This document shows positions 1-6,511 of a stretch of DNA of 31,300 nt, one piece after another. Positions within the stretch are counted from its first letter, which is position 1. Each line of letters opens with the position of its first letter. Source of the stretch: CAZITB01 sp964542055 (lineage in GTDB: Bacteria > Planctomycetota > Phycisphaerae > Sedimentisphaerales > CAMDDF01); NCBI GenBank assembly GCA_964542055.1, contig CAZITB010000018.1, forward strand, positions 1 through 31,300. Direction: 5' to 3'. A model generated the notes under the pieces. It worked only from the letters and a program-made list of their open reading frames with translations, was not told where the DNA came from and did not search any database. The position numbers and the translations under genes were made by a program.

Positions 1-1206
1 CAACAGGGCAACAAAGAAAACAGCTGCTGACTTTTTTACAACTGACTTAGATAGTTTTGTTACTTTGGGTTGTTCTGTGACTGGGGTGTTTAATGAAATT
101 CTATTTTCGATTTTTCTATTCAAAGAGACAAGATAGTTTTTAAGGTTTTGTTGTTCATAAAGGTCGATCATTTCTTTCAGTTCATTTCTAAAATCATGGA
201 TTTTATATGTTGAAAAAAGACTGGCATTCAATTTCTGTAGCAATTTTTGGTTTAAATCAAGTAAGTCCTGTAGGTAGTTGTGTTTTATATTGGTTGTATA
301 GAGCTTCTTTTCGAGTTCTATGATTTTGAGTTCTATTGCCTGTATATGGTTTTCTATTGGTAAAAACTCGATTTGATCTTTTAAACTAAAATTAAGTTTC
401 AAATCGTCCTGGTTTTTTTTTGAGTTTGTGTCATTGAGATTTCTGAGCTTTTTCAGGGTTTCTTTTTCAGAATCAAGTTGGATTTCAAGTTGGAACTTAT
501 TTTCCTCAATTTCGTTCATTTTTACGTAAAAGTTTCTTGTGTTTGTTTTTAACAATTGCTCGAAAATACATAATGGTAAAATGTTTTCGAGGTTGTTTCT
601 TATAACATCAGCTACATCGTAAATTCTATTTTTATCTTTAGAATATATACTCATCAATAACAGCTCAGCTTTTATTTGACTGAGGCCTTTCAGTTTTTCA
701 GGATCAGTAGTTTTTGATATGTTTACAAATTGAGGAGATACGCTGAAATCAATCAGCTTTTGAACGGCATCTCTGCCATGGTTGCTGGCAGTTTCGATTC
801 TTTGTGCATATTCGTTCAATTTGTTTTTCTTGAGCATGTCAATAATTTGCAGCATATTTGAATTGCTATAGAACCAGTTTCGGTATATCTGATAATTTTT
901 CTGGGTAAAATTCCAGTTGCTTAAAATATACTGATCTTTTGTGTTGTCTTGCTGATTTTTGAAGTATTTTTCTAAATCGAAGTACCTATCCTCTTTTATG
1001 TAAACATTGTCTAAGTGCGAAGAGCTTTCTTCTCCACTCTGGCTATAACAGTAGGTTAATTGATATTTATCTGGTGACAATAAAGTAATCAGAGCCACTA
1101 AAAGAGTCGGTAGAAGTGTTATAAAAATAATGCTTTTTTTATGCTTAAATAAAACGATTACATAATCCATTAGACTGATTTCGTTTTTATCTTTGAATTC
1201 TGCCAT
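1..1206 (-). CDS. Wzz/PCP-type polysaccharide chain-length determinant protein (C-terminus beyond window edge)
   Basis: The reading frame is open for 402 codons from an ATG at 1206 to base 1, so the end of the gene lies outside the window. The product starts with a short cytoplasmic stretch and a membrane segment (about residues 24-43). A long, mostly helical region follows, with strong coiled-coil character around residues 223-362. At the cut end, a proline-containing stretch (TPVTEQP, about 374-380) leads into a second hydrophobic segment starting near residue 391. This two-membrane-segment, coiled-coil layout is that of Wzz/polysaccharide co-polymerase inner-membrane proteins, which set polymer length during polysaccharide export. 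The start has an AAAGGAT ribosome site 6-7 bases upstream. The next two genes on the same strand make GDP-fucose, which fits a capsule or exopolysaccharide locus. The family call rests on architecture more than on a signature motif, so a related GNVR-domain exporter subunit is possible. Confidence 0.75.
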   Translation of the reverse strand, partial: MAEFKDKNEISLMDYVIVLFKHKKSIIFITLLPTLLVALITLLSPDKYQLTYCYSQSGEESSSHLDNVYIKEDRYFDLEKYFKNQQDNTKDQYILSNWNFTQKNYQIYRNWFYSNSNMLQIIDMLKKNKLNEYAQRIETASNHGRDAVQKLIDFSVSPQFVNISKTTDPEKLKGLSQIKAELLLMSIYSKDKNRIYDVADVIRNNLENILPLCIFEQLLKTNTRNFYVKMNEIEENKFQLEIQLDSEKETLKKLRNLNDTNSKKNQDDLKLNFSLKDQIEFLPIENHIQAIELKIIELEKKLYTTNIKHNYLQDLLDLNQKLLQKLNASLFSTYKIHDFRNELKEMIDLYEQQNLKNYLVSLNRKIENRISLNTPVTEQPKVTKLSKSVVKKSAAVFFVALL

Positions 1207-1243
1207 GAAAATCCTTTTATAATAAAGTTAAGGCCTAAACAAC

Positions 1244-1642
1244 TATGCCGTGTTTTACATATCGAATGGCTCATTCTTAATAACAAATGCCGTATTCTAT
1301 ATTTAAAATGGCGTATTTGACGTTTAGAATATCGCATTCTACGCTTCAAATGACGTATTCGTTATTTAAAATGCCTCATATCAAATCAACTATGCCGCAT
1401 TGTACGTATTCAATGCCGCAATGTAAGGCTGTTTTGTCGTATTTGAAAGCTCATATGCGGTATATCAAGGCACCAATGCAATATTTGTAAGCTAATATGT
1501 GACAAACGAAGGCTATTATGCTCGATACGAAAGCTCGTTTGCCGCAAACGAAGGCACGAATGCGATATTTAAAAGCTCAAATTTGATACTTAAAGGCTCT
1601 TATGTTGCAATCGAAAGCTCATATACCACAAATGAGCCTTAA
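1244..1642. repeat. Degenerate 21-bp tandem repeat array, 19 copies without indels
   Basis: Starting at 1244, each successive 21-base block aligns with the next without a gap through 1642. Column 3 is T in all 19 copies, column 2 is A in 17 and column 4 is G in 16. Copies 1-8 tend to end in AT-rich tails. Copies 9-19 nearly all carry an AARGC block at columns 14-18. Decayed copies with small shifts seem to continue to about 1715. The array fills most of the 517-base space between the fcl stop (1724) and the Wzz-type start (1206), a stretch with no believable gene. The function is unknown. A protein-binding array is possible because 21 bp is two helical turns; an old, decayed minisatellite is the alternative. 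Confidence 0.9.
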
Positions 1643-1723
1643 TATTTTATGGACAAACCTTTAAATTATCGAAGGCAAATCAATATTTCGCTAATTCAAA
1701 GCTGATTTACCGCCTGTTAAATA

Positions 1724-2671
1724 CTATCTGGTACCGAGGTACCAGTCGATGGTTTCTTTGAGGCCGGTGTCGAAATCTATCTGGGCCTGAAAGCCGAATT
1801 CATTTTTCGCACGTGTAACATCAAGGCATCTTCTTGGCTGGCCGTCGGGTTTTGAACTGTCCCAGCGGATATCGCCTTTAAATCCGGTATATTTTGCAAT
1901 CTTTTCCACCAGGTCTTTAATCGTTATTTCAAACCCGGCTCCGATATTTACCGGTTCAGAACCGTTATATTTTTCGGCGGCAAGCAAAATTCCCTCTGCT
2001 GCATCGCGGGCGTGGATGAATTCTCTGGAAGCGCTGCCGGTGCCCCAGCATTCAATGTAGTTGTCGCCGTTTTCGATGGCATCAACGCATTTCTTTATCA
2101 AGGCCGGAATCACATGGCTGCTGGATGGATCGAAATTGTCGCCGGGCCCGTAAAGATTGACGGGAATCAGGAAGATCGAATTGAAATCATACTCCTGTCG
2201 ATATGCCTGTGACTGGACCAGCAGCATTTTTTTTGCTAAACCATAAGGTGCGTTCGTTTCTTCTGGGTAGCCGTTCCATATATCATCTTCATGAAAAGGA
2301 ACGGGGGTAAATTTTGGATATGCACAAACAGTTCCAATCGCCACAAATTTTTCGATATTGTTCTGCCTGGCTTGTTCGATCAGCTCAATGCCCATCATTA
2401 GGTTTTCATAAAAGAATTTTCCCGGATGTTCGCGGTTGGCTCCGATACCGCCTACAACGGCCGCAAGGTGAATTACGATATCCGGTTTCATCTCGCGATA
2501 CATTCTGGCGATGTCTTGTGGTTTGACAAGGTTGTAATCTTCGATTTTGGGAATCAAAATCTGTTTACAGCCTCNNNNNNNNNNTTGCTGAAGTTTTTTT
2601 AGAACATAGCCGCCGAGAAAACCGGCACCGCCTGTGACTACAACCCGTTTGTCTTTGAAGAAATTATTCAT
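1724..2671 (-). CDS. fcl: GDP-L-fucose synthase (GDP-4-keto-6-deoxymannose epimerase/reductase), with internal 10-N gap
   Basis: This cytosolic short-chain dehydrogenase turns GDP-4-keto-6-deoxy-D-mannose, made by the neighbouring gmd product, into GDP-L-fucose using NADPH. Visible features are the Rossmann GGAGFLG at residues 14-20, the catalytic YxxxK as Y143/K147, C116 within GTVCAYPK, and H186 within the SSSHVIPAL stretch; the last two match the Cys and His acid/base pair of the E. coli enzyme. A Thr (T114) stands where E. coli has the catalytic Ser. The length of 315 residues is normal. Ten Ns at residues 30-33 interrupt the gene but the frame holds on both sides. The ATG at 2671 has no Shine-Dalgarno-like sequence; a 7-bp repeat sits there instead, 41 bases after the gmd stop. 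Co-transcription with gmd is likely. Confidence 0.93.
   Translation of the reverse strand: MNNFFKDKRVVVTGGAGFLGGYVLKKLQQXXXXGCKQILIPKIEDYNLVKPQDIARMYREMKPDIVIHLAAVVGGIGANREHPGKFFYENLMMGIELIEQARQNNIEKFVAIGTVCAYPKFTPVPFHEDDIWNGYPEETNAPYGLAKKMLLVQSQAYRQEYDFNSIFLIPVNLYGPGDNFDPSSSHVIPALIKKCVDAIENGDNYIECWGTGSASREFIHARDAAEGILLAAEKYNGSEPVNIGAGFEITIKDLVEKIAKYTGFKGDIRWDSSKPDGQPRRCLDVTRAKNEFGFQAQIDFDTGLKETIDWYLGTR
2575..2584. other. Assembly gap of 10 N inside fcl
   Basis: A run of ten Ns falls between codons for Gln-Gln and Gly-Cys near the N-terminus of fcl. Relatives usually have about one residue between these points, so the gap is probably shorter than ten bases and the N count a placeholder. The reading frame agrees on both sides. 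Confidence 0.9.
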
Positions 2672-2675
2672 TATT

Positions 2676-2710
2676 TAGTAGTTAGTAGTTAATAGTTAGT
2701 AGTTACTAGC
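2676..2710. repeat. 7-bp tandem repeat, 5 copies, between gmd and fcl
   Basis: Five consecutive heptamers fill the gmd-fcl junction: TAGTAGT, TAGTAGT, TAATAGT, TAGTAGT and TACTAGC. They occupy the place where the ribosome binding site of fcl should be. They resemble in style the heptanucleotide short tandem repeats known between genes of some cyanobacteria. Slippage would change the distance between the two genes. Confidence 0.85.
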
Positions 2711-2712
2711 TA

Positions 2713-3723
2713 TTAAACCCGCTTATATTCGCTTATCAGTTTTTCATGTTGTGCAAGTTTCAAATCAGCTTGGGTCATCATAATCGCTAACTGTTTGAAA
2801 TCCACTTTTGGCTGCCAGTTGAGTTTTTCCCTGGCTTTGGAGGCATCGCCCAGGAGTAAATCTACTTCTGTTGGCCTGTAATAGTTTGGATCGATTTCCA
2901 CATATTTCTGCCAGTCCAGCTCGAGATATCCGAAGACCTCATCGAGAAACTCGCGGACCGAATGCGTCTGGCCCGTTGCGATTACGTAATCATCAGGGCT
3001 TTCCTGCTGGAGCATCAGCCACATGGCTCCGACATAATCGCCTGCAAAGCCCCAGTCGCGTTTGGCATCAAGATTGCCCAGGAACAGTTTTTCCTGCAGG
3101 CCGAACTTGATGCGTGTAGCTGCCCGGGTGATTTTGCGGGTTACAAATGTTTCACCTCTTCGGGGTGATTCATGGTTGAAAAGTATGCCGTTGCAGGCAA
3201 ACAGGTCGTATGCTTCACGGTAGTTTACGGTTTGCCAGTGAGAATAAACTTTTGCGCAGCCGTAGGGGCTTCTGGGATAGAACGGGGTGGATTCGGTTTG
3301 AGGTGTTTCGATAACTTTGCCGAACATTTCGCTCGAAGATGCCTGGTAAAATCGGGGCGGTTTATTCATAGTTCGCAGTGCTTCGAGCAGGCGAAGGGTG
3401 CCAAGTGCATCTACGTTTGCTGTATATATGGGCTGGTCGAAACTGACGCGAACGTGGCTTTGTGCGCCGAGATTGTATATTTCGTCGGGCTGAATATCGT
3501 TGAGAATGGTTGAAAGGTTGCCACCGTCGGTGAGATCGCCGTAAATCAATCGAAGTGAGGGATTTTTGTGAGGGTCCTGGTAGATGTGGTCGATACGGTC
3601 GGTATTAAAACTTGAACTTCGGCGGATCAGACCATAAACAAAATACCCCTTCTGGAGCAGTAGTTCGGTAAGATATGATCCATCCTGGCCGGTAATACCG
3701 GTGATAAGTGCTTTTTTCGGCAT
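2713..3723 (-). CDS. gmd: GDP-mannose 4,6-dehydratase
   Basis: The enzyme converts GDP-D-mannose to GDP-4-keto-6-deoxy-D-mannose in the cytosol, the first step to GDP-fucose and other deoxyhexoses. The 336-residue product has the NADP-binding TGITGQDGS loop (residues 8-16), the R34-R35-SS region for the NADP phosphate, and the active-site set S130/E132 (in ASSSEMFG) with Y154 and K158 (YGCAK). E. coli has Thr where S130 stands, a conservative change. NHESPRRGETFVTRK and the late YYRPTEVDLLLGD stretch are also typical of GMD. The ATG at 3723 has an AAGGAT site 7 bases upstream. A small inverted repeat and a candidate promoter lie further upstream, and fcl follows on the same strand. Confidence 0.96.
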   Translation of the reverse strand: MPKKALITGITGQDGSYLTELLLQKGYFVYGLIRRSSSFNTDRIDHIYQDPHKNPSLRLIYGDLTDGGNLSTILNDIQPDEIYNLGAQSHVRVSFDQPIYTANVDALGTLRLLEALRTMNKPPRFYQASSSEMFGKVIETPQTESTPFYPRSPYGCAKVYSHWQTVNYREAYDLFACNGILFNHESPRRGETFVTRKITRAATRIKFGLQEKLFLGNLDAKRDWGFAGDYVGAMWLMLQQESPDDYVIATGQTHSVREFLDEVFGYLELDWQKYVEIDPNYYRPTEVDLLLGDASKAREKLNWQPKVDFKQLAIMMTQADLKLAQHEKLISEYKRV

Positions 3724-3741
3724 TTTAAAATCCTTTTTATG

Positions 3742-3758
3742 CCAGAGGTATTCTCTGG
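3742..3758. promoter_or_regulatory. Short perfect inverted repeat in the gmd leader
   Basis: CCAGAG and CTCTGG flank a 5-base loop, ending about 18 bases before the gmd start codon and just upstream of its ribosome site. It could be an operator half-site pair or a small hairpin in the leader RNA. It has no T run on either side, so it is not a terminator. Confidence 0.4.
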
Positions 3759-3850
3759 ATAATTAATAATCGAGAACCCTGGATACACGCCGTCCCCGTC
3801 GGTTGCATAAGCCGCCGATTTAAAACGATAAATACTGCTGTAATTCACAT

Positions 3851-3878
3851 AATTTAGCATTTTATAGTGTTTTTGCAA
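3851..3878 (-). promoter_or_regulatory. Candidate gmd-fcl promoter
   Basis: Read on the minus strand, TTGCAA (3878-3873) and TAAATT (3856-3851) lie 16 bp apart, giving a leader of roughly 120 bases to gmd. An overlapping TATAAA is badly spaced. The 296 bases between gmd and tspO (3724-4019) contain only this, the inverted repeat above and the gmd ribosome site; no gene is believable there. Confidence 0.35.
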
Positions 3879-4019
3879 GTTTGAAATGGTATAAAAAGGG
3901 ACGTTGTGGTGATTTGTTTAAAATACATAGCCCTTTGGGCGGGTGTGGGGATATTAATTCAGTTTTCAACGTCATCGCTTTTGCGATTGAGCTTTTTTGG
4001 GTTGATCTTGAGCGGTTCC

Positions 4020-4502
4020 TTATTTGTTCAAAAAGTATATCGATCCATTTAATATTGCTGCGTAGCTGACCCATATCAGGTAAGGAACCAGCAATGCAGC
4101 AGCTAGCAAAGAAATGCGTTTGAAAACAAGTATAGTTGCAAATATTGCCAGCCATAAAAGTATAATCTCGATAAAAGCGGCCAGTATCAAATGCGATCCA
4201 AAGAATAAGGGGGTCCAGATTGCATTTAGAGCCAGTTGTATAAGGAATAGTCCAAGAGCGGGTTTAACTTTGGGGTAATTTAGGCCCTTGTTCCAGATAA
4301 GAAAAGCCGAGATTGCCATTAAAAGATAAAGGATTGTCCAGACAGGGCCAAAAACCCAGTCGGGGGGTGTGAAGAACGGTTTTTCAAGTTGGGCATACCA
4401 GCTGGTTGAGCCGTTAGTGGTAAAAACGGCACCAAAGCCGCTTACACCGAAACATACAGCCAGAGCAGCTATGAATTTCAGAATCTGTTTTAGTTTAGTC
4501 AT
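4020..4502 (-). CDS. tspO: TspO/MBR family membrane protein
   Basis: The 160-residue product has five hydrophobic segments, matching the five-helix TspO/translocator-protein fold that binds porphyrins and related ligands in the membrane. Family signatures are visible: W35-Y-x2-L-x-K-P at the first loop, then P-x-W-V-FGPVWTILY around residues 47-59, and the later N-x-I-W motif in the third helix region. Length is typical. The ATG at 4502 is preceded by AGGAAA at a suitable distance and by an extended -10 element, so the gene probably has its own promoter, divergent from accD. Bacterial TspO proteins have been linked to tetrapyrrole control and stress, but nothing nearby points to a specific job here. 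Confidence 0.93.
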   Translation of the reverse strand: MTKLKQILKFIAALAVCFGVSGFGAVFTTNGSTSWYAQLEKPFFTPPDWVFGPVWTILYLLMAISAFLIWNKGLNYPKVKPALGLFLIQLALNAIWTPLFFGSHLILAAFIEIILLWLAIFATILVFKRISLLAAALLVPYLIWVSYAAILNGSIYFLNK

Positions 4503-4527
4503 CGCTGTTTTCCTAAAGCCTTACCAT

Positions 4528-4536
4528 ATTATAGCA
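4528..4536 (-). promoter_or_regulatory. Extended -10 element of tspO
   Basis: On the minus strand, TGC-TATAAT ends 25 bases before the tspO ATG. The best -35 match (TTGCAT) is 20 bp upstream, longer than usual, so the extended TGN motif may carry the promoter. The accD promoter on the other strand has the same TGCTATAAT core. Confidence 0.55.
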
Positions 4537-4653
4537 GAAAGATAACTTATTTTATGCAAGTTTTTGGTTTTTGCCCAAAAAACTACGAAAGCCAGATACT
4601 TGCAGTACTTAGCACGATCTGCCCTGTTATCCCTAAAAATGGGTTTATTTGGG

Positions 4654-4681
4654 TTGCAATGTGGTTTTTTAATGCTATAAT
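4654..4681 (+). promoter_or_regulatory. accD promoter, probably giving a leaderless transcript
   Basis: TTGCAA (4654-4659) and TATAAT (4676-4681) are 16 bp apart with an extended TGC before the -10 box. Transcription should start near 4688, only about three bases before the ATG at 4691. No ribosome binding site is present. Confidence 0.65.
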
Positions 4682-4690
4682 GTGGCGACT

Positions 4691-5394
4691 ATGGCAAAGA
4701 TGAAATCACAATGGGAAGGCTTTTCTTTAAAGCCAAGGAAGGAAATGCCCGATGGGCTGTGGCTTAGGTGCCCCGGGTGTGAGCATATAATTTACCGCAA
4801 GACAGTGGCGGAAAACCGTGAAGTTTGTCCTGAATGTAATCATCATTTTAGAATTTCAGGTCTGCAAAGAGTGGAATATCTAGTGGACGATGGTTCGTTT
4901 GANNNNNNNNNNNNNNNNNNNNNNNNNNNNNNNNNNNNNNNNNNNNNNNNNNNNNNNNNNNNNNNNNNNNNNNNNNNNNNNNNNNNNNNNNNNNNNNNNN
5001 NNTAGAAGAATCGCTGCCGTTTATCGCGGTTAGCTGTTCGGGCGGTGCGAGGATGCATGAGGGTGTTGTGTCGCTTGGGCAGATGGCCAAGACATCGGCG
5101 GCGCTGGCGAAATATGATCAGGCTGGTGGATTGTTTATATCGCTGTTGACTGATCCGACTACGGGTGGAGTTTCGGCGAGTTTCGCGATGTTGGGTGATG
5201 TGATAATCGCTGAGCCGGGTGCTTTGATCGGATTTGCGGGGCCCAGGACGATTTATCAGACTATTAAGGTTGAATTGCCGGAAGGTTTTCAGCGTTCTGA
5301 GTTTTTGCTCGATCATGGATTTGTGGATATGATAGTTCATAGGCATAATCTGCGGAGTGAAATTGCCAGGCTGATCGATTACTGCGGCAAATAG
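4691..5394 (+). CDS. accD: Acetyl-CoA carboxylase carboxyltransferase beta subunit, interrupted by a 100-N gap
   Basis: AccD pairs with AccA to move the carboxyl group from biotin to acetyl-CoA, the committed step of fatty acid synthesis. The part before the gap holds the zinc ribbon CPGC...CPEC (about residues 28-50). The part after the gap holds the carboxyltransferase core, with AVSCSGGARMHEG, LTDPTTGGVSASFAMLGD and IGFAGPRTIYQT, and ends normally. The two halves are in different frames across the 100 Ns, and relatives have about 82 residues where only 33 codons would fit, so the gap length is artificial and the gene is probably intact. The start is chosen at ATG 4691 because the promoter -10 box ends at 4681; an ATG at 4697 is possible. 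It stands alone, divergent from tspO. Confidence 0.92.
4903..5002. other. Assembly gap of 100 N inside accD
   Basis: Exactly one hundred Ns, the usual placeholder size. Comparison with the known length of AccD suggests that about 245-250 bases are really missing here. Confidence 0.95.
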
Positions 5395-5432
5395 TTCTAA
5401 AAACCTGTAGCAGCTGAACAACTGAATATGGC

Positions 5433-5461
5433 TTTACATGTTTTGGGGTGTAGTTTATAAT
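5433..5461 (+). promoter_or_regulatory. Promoter of the serine protease gene
   Basis: TTTACA (5433-5438) and TATAAT (5456-5461) are separated by exactly 17 bp. The predicted transcript start is near 5468, so an in-frame ATG at 5438 cannot be the start codon. This supports translation from ATG 5492. Confidence 0.7.
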
Positions 5462-5491
5462 GGGGTAAACGTTTTTTTGGATAGGTTAATT

Positions 5492-6469
5492 ATGAAATTA
5501 TTTGTTCAGGCTTTGTTTGCGTTTTTTTTGATTGTGACGGTCTGCGCGGGTGAGACGGTTATCGTTAAAGACGGTGCCGCGATAACGGGTACGATCGTTA
5601 TGGAAAAGGACGATTATGTGATCGTTGATCTGGGGTTTACGGGCTTGACGGTTAAGCGTGAGGATATTGTGGAGATTGTCAGGGATCAAAAAGACCTAAA
5701 GCAGGAGCCGCAGGCAATTGATATTAATGAGGTTGAAGCTGAAGCTGAAAGTATAAGTACAAACGGTGGGAGGCTTTATTATACTGGTGATCGTGATTTT
5801 ATGAGTATTGAGGATTGTGTTGAACACAGTTCGGAGTCGGTTGTTCTTGTTTCGCATGCGGGGGGGCTGGGAAGCGGATTTTTTATAAATGAAGGTGGGT
5901 ATCTGATCACTAATTATCATGTGATCGAGGGTGAAACGAAGATTTCAATAACGGTTTTTAAGAAGACTGTTACCGGTTTTGATAAGGTGAAATTCAAGAA
6001 GGTGCGGATCGTTTCGATCAATCCTTATTATGATCTGGCGCTTTTGAAAGTTGAGGATTTGGGTGATACGCGGATTAGTTATGTTCGGTTTGGCGACAAT
6101 GATGATTTGCATGTGGGGCAGAAAGTTTTTGCGATTGGGAATCCGCTGGGCCTGGAAAGGTCTGTTCATGACGGGATAGTGAGCACAAAGAACAGGGCGT
6201 TCGAGGGGTTGGTTTATTTGCAGACGAATACGGATATAAACCCGGGTAATTCGGGAGGGCCGCTTTTTAATTTGCGTTGTGAGGTGGTCGGTGTGACGAA
6301 TATGGGTTATATTTTTATGGGCGGGCTTGGTTTTGCGATACCGGTTAATTATGTGAAGGACTTTTTGGATAATCATGAAGCATTCGCTTATGACGCGGAT
6401 GCACCTAATACTGGATTTAGGTATTTGCAGCCTGACGGGAAGATTGAACCGGATAAAACTCAGAATTAA
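5492..6469 (+). CDS. Secreted trypsin-like (HtrA/DegP-type) serine protease without PDZ domain
   Basis: The 325-residue product begins with a signal peptide (residues 1-19, ending VCAG). Next is a small beta-rich stretch (21-65, VKDGAAITGTIV...VKREDIVEIV), of a kind I associate with planctomycete secreted proteins. An acidic linker leads to a chymotrypsin-fold protease. The catalytic triad is readable: H143 in ITNYHVIEG, D181 in PYYDLALL and S254 in NPGNSGGP. Nothing resembling a PDZ domain follows, as the protein ends about 70 residues after the catalytic serine. This separates it from true DegP/DegS. It would act in the periplasm or at the cell surface. The start at 5492 is set by the signal peptide, a GGATAGG site and a promoter just upstream. 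The natural substrate is unknown. Confidence 0.9.
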   Translation: MKLFVQALFAFFLIVTVCAGETVIVKDGAAITGTIVMEKDDYVIVDLGFTGLTVKREDIVEIVRDQKDLKQEPQAIDINEVEAEAESISTNGGRLYYTGDRDFMSIEDCVEHSSESVVLVSHAGGLGSGFFINEGGYLITNYHVIEGETKISITVFKKTVTGFDKVKFKKVRIVSINPYYDLALLKVEDLGDTRISYVRFGDNDDLHVGQKVFAIGNPLGLERSVHDGIVSTKNRAFEGLVYLQTNTDINPGNSGGPLFNLRCEVVGVTNMGYIFMGGLGFAIPVNYVKDFLDNHEAFAYDADAPNTGFRYLQPDGKIEPDKTQN

Positions 6470-6511
6470 AATTTTTAGTTATAATGTAAATTTGATTTAA
6501 GGAATTTTAAA

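Noticed and set aside
1287..1490. A 67-codon open frame reading as seven-residue repeats (MPYSIFK, MAYLTFR ...)
   Set aside because: The heptad pattern follows from the 21-bp DNA repeat being divisible by three. There is no ribosome site and the frame stops inside the array.
1244..1642. Possible CRISPR array
   Set aside because: The copies are directly adjacent with no unique spacers, are highly degenerate and have no cas gene nearby.
3627..4155. Two minus-strand frames in and around the gmd-tspO space
   Set aside because: They overlap gmd or tspO in other frames and have no convincing ribosome sites or protein-like composition.
4843..5421. Long minus-strand open frame across the accD gap
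   Set aside because: It is open partly because Ns cannot be read as stops, and it lies opposite clear accD sequence.
5438..5491. Upstream in-frame ATG of the serine protease
   Set aside because: The codon overlaps the -35 box of the promoter; the signal peptide begins at 5492.
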